Assembly (NCBI GenBank): GCA_022704145.1 | Contig: JAKJGY010000007.1 | Coordinates: 1 to 55,505, forward strand | Source of the DNA: Verrucomicrobiota bacterium | Lineage (GTDB): Bacteria; Verrucomicrobiota; Kiritimatiellia; RFP12; UBA1067 | Direction of reading: 5' to 3' | Length of the DNA: 55,505 bases | Shown: piece by piece, positions 34,676 through 43,440 of the stretch | Position numbering within the stretch: position 1 is the stretch's first letter | Layout: each line of letters starts with the position of its first letter | Position numbers and translations under genes: made by a program | The notes under the pieces: model-generated | What the model was told of the DNA's origin: nothing | Seen by the model: only the letters and a program-made list of their open reading frames with translations | The model's database searches: none

Positions 34676-35671
34676 ATGGAACCGTTGATGCGGGGTACGC
34701 TGTGGTGGGTTGGCACGCCCCGGCACTTCACTTGGAAGAAGAGCGACTTTGAAAAGGAAATCCAAGCCCAGATGGATATAGGCTTCGATCTTCTGTGGCT
34801 ATTGGGTTCAAAGTCGGCCATGGATCACACCGATCATACCGACAGCAAACAGGATGTGCTGGAGACCCTCTATAGCATTGCCGACGAAAGAAAGCTGCGT
34901 GTCCTCATTGATCTCATTCCTGGCGGCGGGGATTTGCCCGGCAAACTGCCGGTGGACCACGCGGTCGCCGCCGCACGTGAGCACATCCGCAGACTCGTTG
35001 ACCGCTACGGGCATCACGGCTCATTTTACGGCTGGTATCTCAACAACGAGCTGAATCCGCTCCATCCGTCAGAGCAAACCGTTTCGGCATACTGGCGCGC
35101 GTATTGGAAGGGCGTGGTTGACGAGTGCCGTCGAGCCGCCCCCCGAAGCGTGGTGGCCATCTCGCCGTTCTTCCTGCTGGACGAGAAAGGGGTGCGCGGC
35201 TTCACGTACCTGCGGCCTGAAGAGTATGCCGCGTGGTGGGACGCCACGTTGAAGGAGACGGGAATCGACATCCTCATGCTCCAGGACTCGGGCGAGCATC
35301 TCGGTTTCTTCACCGTAGAGCGGCGCGAACCGTTCTGGGCAGCGGTCGCGGAGGTCTGCCGCAAGAACGGGAAACCCTTCTGGCTCAATGTCGAAACGGG
35401 TGAGGTCGCTGTGTCCGACTGGGGCGAATACCTGAAGCTGGAACGCGAGGCCGCTTCGCAAAGGAAGAGCAAAGAGCCGGGCGAGGGCGTTGTGCCCTGG
35501 CGGTTCACGCCGATCGACAGTCTTGAAAAGAAACTCCGGGCTGCGGCCAAACATGCGGACAACCTTGTCAATTGGGGCTACTACCCTTTCATGGACCCTG
35601 GCGGGGACGTTGAGAGCCGGAAAGCGTACGAAAGCTACAGGGCGTACTACCGGAAGGTTCGCGACAAGTGA
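34676..35671 (+). CDS. DUF4434-type glycoside-hydrolase-like TIM-barrel protein
   Basis: 331 residues if the ATG at 34676 is used; an in-frame ATG at 34553 overlaps the upstream stop, but the first 41 residues look non-coding. The core starts MRGTLWWVGTPRHFTWKKSDFEKEIQAQMDIGFDLLWL. It continues with GWYLNNELNPLHPSEQ and ISPFFLL, consistent with DUF4434, a family with a retaining-glycosidase-like barrel. No signal peptide is obvious. The DNA is less GC-rich than its neighbours. The substrate is unknown. Confidence 0.75.
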   Translation: MEPLMRGTLWWVGTPRHFTWKKSDFEKEIQAQMDIGFDLLWLLGSKSAMDHTDHTDSKQDVLETLYSIADERKLRVLIDLIPGGGDLPGKLPVDHAVAAAREHIRRLVDRYGHHGSFYGWYLNNELNPLHPSEQTVSAYWRAYWKGVVDECRRAAPRSVVAISPFFLLDEKGVRGFTYLRPEEYAAWWDATLKETGIDILMLQDSGEHLGFFTVERREPFWAAVAEVCRKNGKPFWLNVETGEVAVSDWGEYLKLEREAASQRKSKEPGEGVVPWRFTPIDSLEKKLRAAAKHADNLVNWGYYPFMDPGGDVESRKAYESYRAYYRKVRDK

Positions 35672-35701
35672 TTGTCCAATAAGAACGACGTGTTTTAGTA
35701 T
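35672..35701 (+). promoter_or_regulatory. Predicted promoter of the second DapA-family gene
   Basis: TTGTCC (35672-35677) and TAGTAT (35696-35701) are spaced 18 bases. Just after lies GTTGTC...GACAAC (35702-35723), an inverted repeat with 6-bp arms, a possible operator or short hairpin. Confidence 0.4.
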
Positions 35702-35750
35702 GTTGTCATCGTCGTGCGACAACGACGGGTAAACGAGAAAGGCTGACGTG

Positions 35751-36659
35751 ATGGACGCAGGAAAATTGACAGGCATGATCGCGCCGATGGTCGTGCCGTT
35801 TGACGAGGCGGGCGAACTGGACGGGGCGGCCTTCCGTGCGGAGGCGCGCTATCTGCTCGAGCGCGGCGTGGACGGCATCAGCTCCGGCGGCAGCACCGGC
35901 GAGGGGGCGTTGCTCTCGGACGCCGAGCTGTGCCGCTGCCTTGAACTGATCCAAGCCGAGAACACGCGACGCGTGCCGGTTTACGCCGGCGTCATCCGCA
36001 ACTCCACCCGCGAGGTGATCCGCGCCGGGCTCGACGCCAAGGCGTGCGGCGCGGACGCCCTGCTCGTGACGCCGGTCTTCTACCACGGCGCGACCGAGGA
36101 GGGCAACTTCCAGTTCTACCGCGCCATCGGCGAAGCGGTCCAGCTTCCGCTGATCATCTACAACGTGGTGGCCTCGAACCTGATCACGCCGCCGCAGGTG
36201 GTGCGCATCTGCGAGCTGGAGTGGGTCGTCGGCGTCAAGCAGGTCGACCCCGTGCGACTCGCGGAAATCGCCGCGCTGAGCCGGAGCGGCACGCACATCT
36301 ACGCGGCCTGCGACCAGATGCTCTACGGCACCTACACGGCGGGCGCGTGCGGCGCGTTCTCGGCCATGGTCACCATCGCGCCGGAGCTGTGTCAAAGTCA
36401 GTGGCAAGCCTTTCAGCGCGGCGACCAGGCCGAGGCAATGGCGATCCAGCGCAAGATGGTGCCGATCGTCATGACCTACCTGCAGGCGCCCTACCCCGGC
36501 AAGGTCAAGGCGCTGGTGAACCTGCAGGGCCGCTCCGGCGGTCTGCCGCGCCACCCGATCCTGCCGGTGACCGACCCCGAGCTGCTCGGCCGCATGCGCG
36601 CCGCCCTGCACGGCGCAGGACTGACGACCGAAACCGAGGCTCTGCCTTTTAACCGCTAA
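35751..36659 (+). CDS. DapA/NanA-family aldolase, second copy
   Basis: 302 residues from the ATG at 35751; GTG at 35748 directly before it is less likely. AAAGG lies 8 bases upstream. GGSTGEGALLSDAELCRC gives the GGSTGE loop, with LPLIIYNVVASNLI and VGVKQVDPVRL holding the Tyr and Schiff-base Lys regions. It differs a good deal from the gene at 30278, so the two probably use different substrates. It is followed by a BASS-family transporter, suggesting use of an imported keto acid or sugar acid. Confidence 0.85.
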   Translation: MDAGKLTGMIAPMVVPFDEAGELDGAAFRAEARYLLERGVDGISSGGSTGEGALLSDAELCRCLELIQAENTRRVPVYAGVIRNSTREVIRAGLDAKACGADALLVTPVFYHGATEEGNFQFYRAIGEAVQLPLIIYNVVASNLITPPQVVRICELEWVVGVKQVDPVRLAEIAALSRSGTHIYAACDQMLYGTYTAGACGAFSAMVTIAPELCQSQWQAFQRGDQAEAMAIQRKMVPIVMTYLQAPYPGKVKALVNLQGRSGGLPRHPILPVTDPELLGRMRAALHGAGLTTETEALPFNR

Positions 36660-36749
36660 TGTACGCGAATTGACGCTAATGAGAGCGAGGAACTATACGC
36701 TAATGACAGAGTGTCACCATTCGCGTGGATCTGTGTCTATTCGCGGACA
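36654..36749. repeat. Degenerate 10-bp periodic repeat (CGCTAAT/CGCGAAT)
   Basis: CGCTAAT, CGCGAAT, CGCTAAT recur every 10 bases from 36654 to 36680, with another CGCTAAT near 36699. The opposite orientation follows (ATTCGCG at 36719 and again 20 bases later near 36739). The arrangement and unit match the inverted repeat at 29996-30063. Confidence 0.7.
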
Positions 36750-36755
36750 AAAACT

Positions 36756-37796
36756 ATGACTCCATTGGCGGGCACACTTCTGATTATCCTCTTCGCCGCG
36801 CTGGCCGCGCTCGCGCGCTGGGGCCGCGTGCGCGCCCTGCAAGGACTGGGCTTCACCTTCGCGGTCTTCGCGACCGGCGCGGCGGCGTTGACCTTTCCGG
36901 CGCTTTTCACCGCGTGGGGCGGCTTCGAGTTGAAGCGCGCCATCGTGCCGCTGGTGCAGCTCATCCTGTTCGGCATGGGCATGACGCTGACCATTGACGA
37001 TTTCGCGCGCGTGCTGCGCATGCCCAAGGCGATCCTGCTCGGCGTGGCGCTTCAGTATCTGGTGATGCCGCTCTGCGGGTTTCTGAGCGCGCGTGCTTTC
37101 GGTCTCGAGGCGGAAGTGGCCGCAGGCTTGATCCTGATCGGCTCGTGTCCCGGCGGCGTGGCCTCGAACGTGATCACGTATCTGGCGCGCGGCAACGTGC
37201 CGCTCTCGGTCTCGATGACCGCCTGCTCGACGCTGCTCTCGCCGCTGACGACGCCGCTGGCCATGCGGCTGCTGGCCGGCGCGTACGTGCCGATCGCGTT
37301 CCTGCCGATGATGCTCTCGATCGTTCAGATGATTATCCTGCCGCTGGTCGCGGGACTGCTGATCTACCGCTACCTGCCGCGGCTGGCCGCGCGGCTGACC
37401 CGCGTGCTGCCTCTGCTGGCCATGCTCGCGATCTGCGTCATCATCGGCATCACCATCGCCCTGTCGCGCGACGATCTGCTGCGCGTGGGTCTCGCGCTAT
37501 TGGGCGCATCCGCGGTTCACAACGCGCTCGGCTACCTGCTCGGGTACCAGGGCGCGCGTTTGGCCGGGCTTGACAGCCGCGACTGCCGCACCGTGGCGCT
37601 GGAGGTCGGCATCCAGAACGGCGGCATGGCCACGGGGCTGGCCTTCAACGTGCTGCACAGCGCGCAGGCGGCCATGGCTTCAGCGACCTTCGGTCCGTGG
37701 AGCGCGGTCACCAGTTCGGCGTTGGCGTCTTGGTGGCGCCGTGGGAGCGAGTCCAAAGTCAGTCGCTCGGACGAGGCCGCTAGTCGAGCGTCGTAA
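36756..37796 (+). CDS. BASS-family (bile acid:sodium symporter-like) transporter
   Basis: 346 residues from the ATG at 36756; no clear ribosome binding site. About ten hydrophobic segments. Family motifs: GMGMTLTIDDFARVLRMPKAILLGVALQYLVMPL and SCPGGVASNVITYLARGNVPLSVSMTACSTLLSPLTTPL (the sodium-site region), then LEVGIQNGGMATGLAFN near the end. By family it imports an organic anion with sodium, for example a bile-acid-like compound, pantoate or a keto acid. The C-terminus (SRAS) is encoded within a short direct repeat. Confidence 0.9.
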   Translation: MTPLAGTLLIILFAALAALARWGRVRALQGLGFTFAVFATGAAALTFPALFTAWGGFELKRAIVPLVQLILFGMGMTLTIDDFARVLRMPKAILLGVALQYLVMPLCGFLSARAFGLEAEVAAGLILIGSCPGGVASNVITYLARGNVPLSVSMTACSTLLSPLTTPLAMRLLAGAYVPIAFLPMMLSIVQMIILPLVAGLLIYRYLPRLAARLTRVLPLLAMLAICVIIGITIALSRDDLLRVGLALLGASAVHNALGYLLGYQGARLAGLDSRDCRTVALEVGIQNGGMATGLAFNVLHSAQAAMASATFGPWSAVTSSALASWWRRGSESKVSRSDEAASRAS

Positions 37797-37842
37797 GTCG
37801 AGCGTCGGCATTAACCACGAAACACACGAAACCTCACGAAAC
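37782..37842. repeat. Short direct repeats between transporter and sulfatase genes
   Basis: AGTCGAGCGTCG occurs at 37782-37793 and 37796-37807, then CACGAAAC at 37816, 37825 and 37835. The first copy encodes the last residues and stop of the transporter. Confidence 0.6.
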
Positions 37843-37851
37843 GGGGATGCG

Positions 37852-39348
37852 ATGAAAAGAATGCTGGGGCTCACTCTTGGTCTAATGCTAGCGCGGGCGC
37901 AGGCCGCCGTGGCGCCTGCAGCAAGCGAAGCGCGGGCCGCCCGGCCGAACATCCTGTTCGTGCTGACCGATGATCAGCGGTACGACGATCTGGGAGCGGC
38001 CGGAAATACGGTCATCCGGACCCCGAATCTCGACCGACTGGCGGCAAACGGCGTCTTCTTCCGCCAGTCCTATGTGAGCAGCGCGGTCTGCATGGCGAGC
38101 CGCGCGACGTATTTTACAGGCCTGGTCGAGCGGCGGCACGCCTGCAATTTTTACTATCGCAGACTGTCCGGCGAGCTTTGGCGGCAAAGCTATCCGATGC
38201 AGCTTCGCGCCGCAGGATATCGCACCGGTTTTATCGGCAAGTTCGGCGTAAGCGTTGCAGGTCGTGACCCCTCCGCGCTCCAGAGGGACTTTGACTGGTG
38301 GCGCGGCTACGACGGGCAGGGCAAGTATTTCCCGGAAGGGGAAAAAGGGCCGCATCTGACGCGGATCAATGGCGATCAGGCCATCGAGTTCATCCTCGAA
38401 AGCGCCAAAGGCAGCCAGCCGTTCTGTCTGTCTGTCAGCTTTTTTGCCCCTCATGATCCCATGCAGCCTGCGCCAGAGTTTGCCGACTGGTACAAGGGGC
38501 AGACGCCCCCCAGCAAAGACAGCGTGCGCTTTGAGGAAATGGCTGGGTTGCCGGACGCCTATCGCGGGGCGGCTTGGTACGCAAGGATGCACTGGCAGCA
38601 GAACATGTCTACGCCGGAGCGGCGTGCGCAGTACGTGCTTCAGCGGTACCGCCTGATATCGGGCGTCGATCAGGAAGTGGGCCGGATCGTGCGGGTGCTG
38701 GAGCAACAGGGCTTGGCGGACAACACGGTGGTCGTTTTCACCTCGGACAACGGGTTCTATTACGGCGAGCGGGGCATGGCGACCAAATTTTACATGCACG
38801 ACGAGTCCGTCCGCGTGCCGCTTATCGTGTACGATCCCCGTTTGCCTGCCAGCCGGCGCGGACAAGCGGTTGATCGGCTCGTCTCGAACATCGACCTCGC
38901 CCCCACGCTGCTGGATTGGGCCGGCTTGAAGCCGCCCGCAAGCATGCAGGGAAGCAGCCTGCTTCCCCTGATCCGTGGTGATGACGTGACCTGGCGCGAC
39001 GCTGTCTTCTTAGAGAACATCATCAAGGAACGCCGCCCGATGTGCGACGCGATCCGTACGGAGCGCTGGAAATACATTGCCCTGTTCGAGCAGGAGCCGC
39101 TGCAGGAAGAGTTGTACAACCTAGCGGCCGACCCGTTGGAGCTGCGCAACGTTGCGGAAAGCCCGGAGCATGCGGAAACGTTGCGCGAAATGCGCGCACG
39201 CCTTCAGTCCCTGCGCGTGAAGTTGTCAGGAAGCACCACCGGCTTCCCCGAATGGATACAGACCCAGCGCGAGAATGAGGCGAACTGGCAGGACTTTCGA
39301 CGCACTTACTTCAACTTAATCAAACGGACGCAGAAACAGGTTCGATAG
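37852..39348 (+). CDS. Secreted Cys-type sulfatase
   Basis: 498 residues from the ATG at 37852. A signal peptide (MKRMLGLTLGLMLARAQA) precedes the alkaline-phosphatase-fold sulfatase domain. Metal-binding residues are in TDDQRYDDLG (Asp40, Asp41) and the formylglycine motif is CMASR at 80-84, matching C-x-A-x-R, so the Cys needs oxidation by a maturase encoded elsewhere. Further on are YGERGMATKFYMHDESVRVPL and ERWKYIALFEQEP, typical of the family. It probably removes sulfate from a polysaccharide outside the cytoplasm. Confidence 0.92.
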   Translation: MKRMLGLTLGLMLARAQAAVAPAASEARAARPNILFVLTDDQRYDDLGAAGNTVIRTPNLDRLAANGVFFRQSYVSSAVCMASRATYFTGLVERRHACNFYYRRLSGELWRQSYPMQLRAAGYRTGFIGKFGVSVAGRDPSALQRDFDWWRGYDGQGKYFPEGEKGPHLTRINGDQAIEFILESAKGSQPFCLSVSFFAPHDPMQPAPEFADWYKGQTPPSKDSVRFEEMAGLPDAYRGAAWYARMHWQQNMSTPERRAQYVLQRYRLISGVDQEVGRIVRVLEQQGLADNTVVVFTSDNGFYYGERGMATKFYMHDESVRVPLIVYDPRLPASRRGQAVDRLVSNIDLAPTLLDWAGLKPPASMQGSSLLPLIRGDDVTWRDAVFLENIIKERRPMCDAIRTERWKYIALFEQEPLQEELYNLAADPLELRNVAESPEHAETLREMRARLQSLRVKLSGSTTGFPEWIQTQRENEANWQDFRRTYFNLIKRTQKQVR

Positions 39349-39394
39349 AACGTCGTCTACAAACGCGACAGCACGGTTACGAAAGGGGAGAGAG

Positions 39395-42298
39395 ATGACC
39401 AAAAGGATGGGAATCGCACTGATTCTATTGGCGGCGCAGGCGCAGGCCGCCGTGCCGCCAGCGGCGCGTTGGACGCTGGATGTTGTTGACGGCAACAAGG
39501 TCGCGGAGGCCGGCAGCCGGCATCACGGCCAGGCGCACGGTGTGCTGAAAAACGCGCCGGGCGCTGAGGGCCAGTCGCTCGTTTTCGACGGCGAGACGGC
39601 GCTCGTCACCGTGCCGGCCGCGCCGGGACTGAGCATCGGCGAGGGTCCGTTCACGCTGGCCGCCTGGGTCTGTCCCTATGCGCTCGGCAACGGCCAGCAG
39701 ATGATCGCAGCCAAGAACCACTATACCGCTAACCGGCGCGAGTGGGGGCTGATGATCGACAGGGATGACCGAATACGCTTTTATGCGCATGTTGGCGGCT
39801 GGAAGACGCTGGCCTCAAAGACCCAGCCCAAGCCCGGCGTCTGGCACCATGTCGCGGTCACGTTCGAGAAGGGCTTAGGCCGCCTCTACGTGAACGGCAG
39901 GCTGGAGGGCGAGGCTACGGATATGGGTGAGACAATCGCTGCCACGGACGCGCCCTTCTCGCTGGGCGGTGTCCACAACGGCGGCACCCCGACGCAGCTT
40001 CTGCGGGGTGCGCTTGACGAGGTGGCGGTGTGGCGCGCGGCGCTCTCCGCAGAAGAGATCGCCGGGCTCGCGGACAAGCAGCACGCGCCGCACAAGATTC
40101 CAGAAGTCGTGAAGCCGATCGCGCTCTGGAACGGTGGCGAGCTGCCCAAGAGAGCCGATATCCCGGCGCTTCAGGGCGTCGCTTTTCACGTCATCAAGCA
40201 GCAGCGCCCCGACACCGACGGTTGCCATTGGACGCTCGGCGTCGGGCTGGCCTGGCATAAAGACAAGCTCTACGCCTCTTACGGCTTCAACAAGGGCTCG
40301 GAGAACACGCCGACGGAAGAGGCCCACGTGCGCGTCAGCGGCGACGGCGGCAAGACGTGGGGCGCGCCGGTGGTGATGGATCACGGGGAGGGTAATCTCG
40401 GCGTCAGCCACGGCGTGTTCCTGTCGCACAAGGCCACGCTTTGGGCCTTTATGGGAGCGTTCCACGACAAGTTCGAGCGCACCCACACGCGCGCCTACAC
40501 GTTGAACGAAACCACCGGCGCTTGGGAGCCTCACGGCGTGGTGGTCGAGGCCGGCTTCTGGCCGATGCAGGAGCCGCAGAAGATGGCAGACGGAAACTGG
40601 ATTATGGCCGGGGCGCGCGTCTCGCACGGACTCCATGTCGCCGGTGATCTGCCAGCGGTCGCCATCAGCCGGGGGGACGACTTCACCAAGTGGGATCTGG
40701 TGGTCATTCCCGCCGCGCCGGATCTGGGCAAGATCTGGGGCGAGTCCACGGTGATCGTGGAAGGAAAGCGCATCACCAACATCTCCCGCTACGGCGCCAA
40801 GGCACTCGCGCTCGTTTCGTTCAGCGAGGACTTCGGTCGCACCTGGACGTCGACGCGCCCCTCCAACCTGCCGATGGCCACCAGCAAGCCCTACGCCGGC
40901 ACGCTCAGCACCGGTCAGCGTTACTTGGTCTGCACCACCACCGCCGACACCGGCGGCGGCCGCTCGCCCTTGACCATCGCCGTCAGCAAGCCGGGCGAAG
41001 CGACCTTCAGTAGGGTCTTCGTCATCCGCCGCTCGGTTTACCCCGAAGGTCCCGGTGTGTCCGATCCAAAGGCTGATTTCAGCTACCCTTATGCCGTGGA
41101 GCACGAAGGCAAGCTGTATGTCGGCTACACTCACAAGAGCCATGCCGCGAACGAGTTGGCGGTCATCCCGCTTGAGGCGCTCAAGGAACCCGAGCCCGCG
41201 AAGCTCTGGAGCGGCGGCGGCGAGGTGCCGAAGACCGCCGAGGCACCGGTGCTGAAGGGAACCGGTTTTCACGTCATCAAGCCGTATGAGTTCAAGGACG
41301 ACGGCTACCGTTTCCTGCACGGCGTGGCGCTGGCGTTTCACAAGGGCAAGCTCTACGCGTCGTTCGGGCACAACCAGGGCGGTGAGAACACCGACACCGA
41401 GGAGGCGCGTTTGCGCGTCAGCGCCGACGGCGGCAAGAGTTGGGGGCCGGTGGTCACGATGGATGCAGGTAAACCGGGACTAGGCGTCAGCCACGGCGTC
41501 TTCCTCTCGCACGGCGGACGGCTTTGGGCCTTCCATGGCGCGTATGAGGGCACGATGAAGAATGTGCATTCCCGCGCTTACGTGTTAAATGAGGCTGACG
41601 GCACATGGGAGAGCAAAGGTGTTGTGATAGAAGGCGGTTTCTGGCCGCTGCAGGAGCCGCTCAAGATGGCCGACGGCAACTGGATCATGAGCGGCGCGCG
41701 CGTCGGCGACGGCAATCCGGCGGCGGTCGCGATCAGCCGGGGCGAGGATTTCACGCGCTGGGATCTGGTGGTCATCCCCAAGCCGGCCGGCCTCAAGATG
41801 TGGGGCGAGTCAACCGTCTTCCTGGACGGCAAACGCGTGGTCAACATCGCCCGCTGCGACGGCAAGCAGCCCGTGGCGCTCGTTGCGGTGAGCGACGACT
41901 GCGGCCGCACGTGGAGCGAGTCGCGACCCTCGAACCTGCCGATGGCCGCGAGCAAGCCCTACGCCGGGACGCTCAGCACGGGGCAGCACTACCTGATCTG
42001 TTCCACCACGGCCGACGGCGGGAACCGGCGCCACCCGCTGACGATCGCGCTGACGCGGCCGGGGGAGGCGACCTTCTCGCGGGTCTGCGTGATCCGCCAC
42101 GCCCTCTTCCCTGAAGGGCCGGGCGAATCGCATGCGCGCGCCTCGCTCGCCTATCCCTATGCAGTCGAGCACGAGGGAAAGCTCTATGTCGGCTACTCCA
42201 ACTCCGGCGGCGGCGTGGGCCGCGTCGGCGCGAACCGCGAGCTGTGGAATAACAACAGCGCCGAGATGGCGGTTATCCCGCTCGACGCACTGAAGTAA
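39395..42298 (+). CDS. Secreted LamG plus duplicated BNR/sialidase-like protein
   Basis: 967 residues with a signal peptide (MTKRMGIALILLAAQAQA) and GGGGAGAG before the ATG. A LamG/concanavalin-like domain (about 25-225: GPFTLAAWVCPYAL, WHHVAVTFEKGLGRLYVNGRLEG) is followed by two copies of a BNR/sialidase-like six-blade propeller (about 238-600 and 600-967). The copies share VSHGVFLSH, MADGNWIM, WDLVVIP, SNLPMA, SKPYAGTLSTGQ and HEGKLYVGY. The Asp-box pattern S-x-D-x-G-x-T-W appears as SGDGGKTWG and SADGGKSWG. Probably an exo-sialidase-like or sugar-binding enzyme. Confidence 0.88.
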   Translation: MTKRMGIALILLAAQAQAAVPPAARWTLDVVDGNKVAEAGSRHHGQAHGVLKNAPGAEGQSLVFDGETALVTVPAAPGLSIGEGPFTLAAWVCPYALGNGQQMIAAKNHYTANRREWGLMIDRDDRIRFYAHVGGWKTLASKTQPKPGVWHHVAVTFEKGLGRLYVNGRLEGEATDMGETIAATDAPFSLGGVHNGGTPTQLLRGALDEVAVWRAALSAEEIAGLADKQHAPHKIPEVVKPIALWNGGELPKRADIPALQGVAFHVIKQQRPDTDGCHWTLGVGLAWHKDKLYASYGFNKGSENTPTEEAHVRVSGDGGKTWGAPVVMDHGEGNLGVSHGVFLSHKATLWAFMGAFHDKFERTHTRAYTLNETTGAWEPHGVVVEAGFWPMQEPQKMADGNWIMAGARVSHGLHVAGDLPAVAISRGDDFTKWDLVVIPAAPDLGKIWGESTVIVEGKRITNISRYGAKALALVSFSEDFGRTWTSTRPSNLPMATSKPYAGTLSTGQRYLVCTTTADTGGGRSPLTIAVSKPGEATFSRVFVIRRSVYPEGPGVSDPKADFSYPYAVEHEGKLYVGYTHKSHAANELAVIPLEALKEPEPAKLWSGGGEVPKTAEAPVLKGTGFHVIKPYEFKDDGYRFLHGVALAFHKGKLYASFGHNQGGENTDTEEARLRVSADGGKSWGPVVTMDAGKPGLGVSHGVFLSHGGRLWAFHGAYEGTMKNVHSRAYVLNEADGTWESKGVVIEGGFWPLQEPLKMADGNWIMSGARVGDGNPAAVAISRGEDFTRWDLVVIPKPAGLKMWGESTVFLDGKRVVNIARCDGKQPVALVAVSDDCGRTWSESRPSNLPMAASKPYAGTLSTGQHYLICSTTADGGNRRHPLTIALTRPGEATFSRVCVIRHALFPEGPGESHARASLAYPYAVEHEGKLYVGYSNSGGGVGRVGANRELWNNNSAEMAVIPLDALK

Positions 42299-42540
42299 TA
42301 ACAGGAGTCGAAAGTCGTGCCGGGTTGTTCGGGCCGGAGAATATGTGCCCTTACGGCCGTTTCGTTTCCAGAACGCCGTGCGATGTCCTGATCGGAAGGG
42401 ATTCAAGATAACGGCTCGGTGCTCGGTAAGCGGCTGGGCGACGGACACAGAAATGTGCGATGGGCACCCAGAGTGCGGCGGCGCTGCATAGAGGAGTTGT
42501 GCCGTGTTCTGCGGGCACCTTCCGCATGAGTGCCTAGCGT

Positions 42541-43368
42541 TCAAGCGTCACGGCACGTCCCCAGCGCGAGCAGGCCGTAGAAGGTGTGCTCGGCATCGCT
42601 GCTGCGGGCGTCGGGCGAAGGGCCGAAGAGCCCGTCAGCAAGCCAGCAGGCCTCAATGAACGCCAGATCCTCAGCGTGCCCGTCAGCCAGCGCCCGCCTG
42701 CCCGCAGGCGTATCAGCGGCGGCGAGGGCGAAACGCGCGGCGGCAGTGGCCAGCAGGTCGGGCGCGGCGCCCGCGGCCGACGCATACCCGCCGCCGACCG
42801 CGCGCCGCGCCGCGAGCCCCTCCGTTGCGGCCTCGTCCTCCTGCCGCGCGACCGCAGCCAACACCGCACGCGCCGCCAGGCGCGGCGTGGCCGCGCGCGC
42901 CGTATCCGGCAGCGCCAGACGCCGCCAGACGCGGCACGCGACACCGCGGGGCACCCCGCCCGGCAGGAGCGTGTCCGCAAGCATACCCAGCAAAAAGGCC
43001 CCATACGGGTCGCGCGACTCGCCATGCGCCGCCGCCGCCCCCAGAGACAGCCAGCCTGCGAGGGGCGACCGCCAGCCCTCGCGCACCCTCACAATCTCCG
43101 CGCAGCGCGCGTCCATCGGCCGCGTGAACCCGCCGCGGCCGAGGAACTCGCGCAGCGCGCCGCGGTCATACGGTCCGCCCAAGGCCCGCAGGCACAGCCA
43201 CGCGAAGAAGGAGTAGTAGGCGTCCGGGCGCCCGTCCAGACCGGCGAAACCGCCCCCTGCGCACTGGAGCGCACACACCGCGCCCGCCACCTCGGCACGC
43301 GCCGCTGGGAGCAGTCCGGCGGCACCGCGCGCCGCCGCGGCCTCAACCCTCTGGAGCAGATTCGGCAT
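42541..43368 (-). CDS. Prenyltransferase / squalene-cyclase-like (alpha-alpha toroid) protein
   Basis: 275 residues from the ATG at 43368 with GAGGGG upstream. The stretch CALQCAGGGFAGLDGRPDAYYSFFAWLCLRALG carries the G-G-F...D-x-Y-S-x-F pattern of the toroid fold seen in prenyltransferase beta subunits and squalene cyclases. No catalytic DxDD or similar motif is visible. It may have only the fold. The function is unknown. It follows the AsmA-like gene on the same strand with 72 bases between. Confidence 0.6.
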   Translation of the reverse strand: MPNLLQRVEAAAARGAAGLLPAARAEVAGAVCALQCAGGGFAGLDGRPDAYYSFFAWLCLRALGGPYDRGALREFLGRGGFTRPMDARCAEIVRVREGWRSPLAGWLSLGAAAAHGESRDPYGAFLLGMLADTLLPGGVPRGVACRVWRRLALPDTARAATPRLAARAVLAAVARQEDEAATEGLAARRAVGGGYASAAGAAPDLLATAAARFALAAADTPAGRRALADGHAEDLAFIEACWLADGLFGPSPDARSSDAEHTFYGLLALGTCRDA

Positions 43369-43440
43369 GTGCCCCTCAAACAGAAACGGGGGCGCCTCCC
43401 GGTGCCCCCGCAACGTTGCCTTCCGCTGTCCGTCCGAGGA

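Noticed and set aside
42299-42540. Possible gene between the BNR protein and the toroid-fold protein
   Set aside because: No frame with a ribosome binding site and protein-like composition was found; it seems to be plain intergenic DNA.
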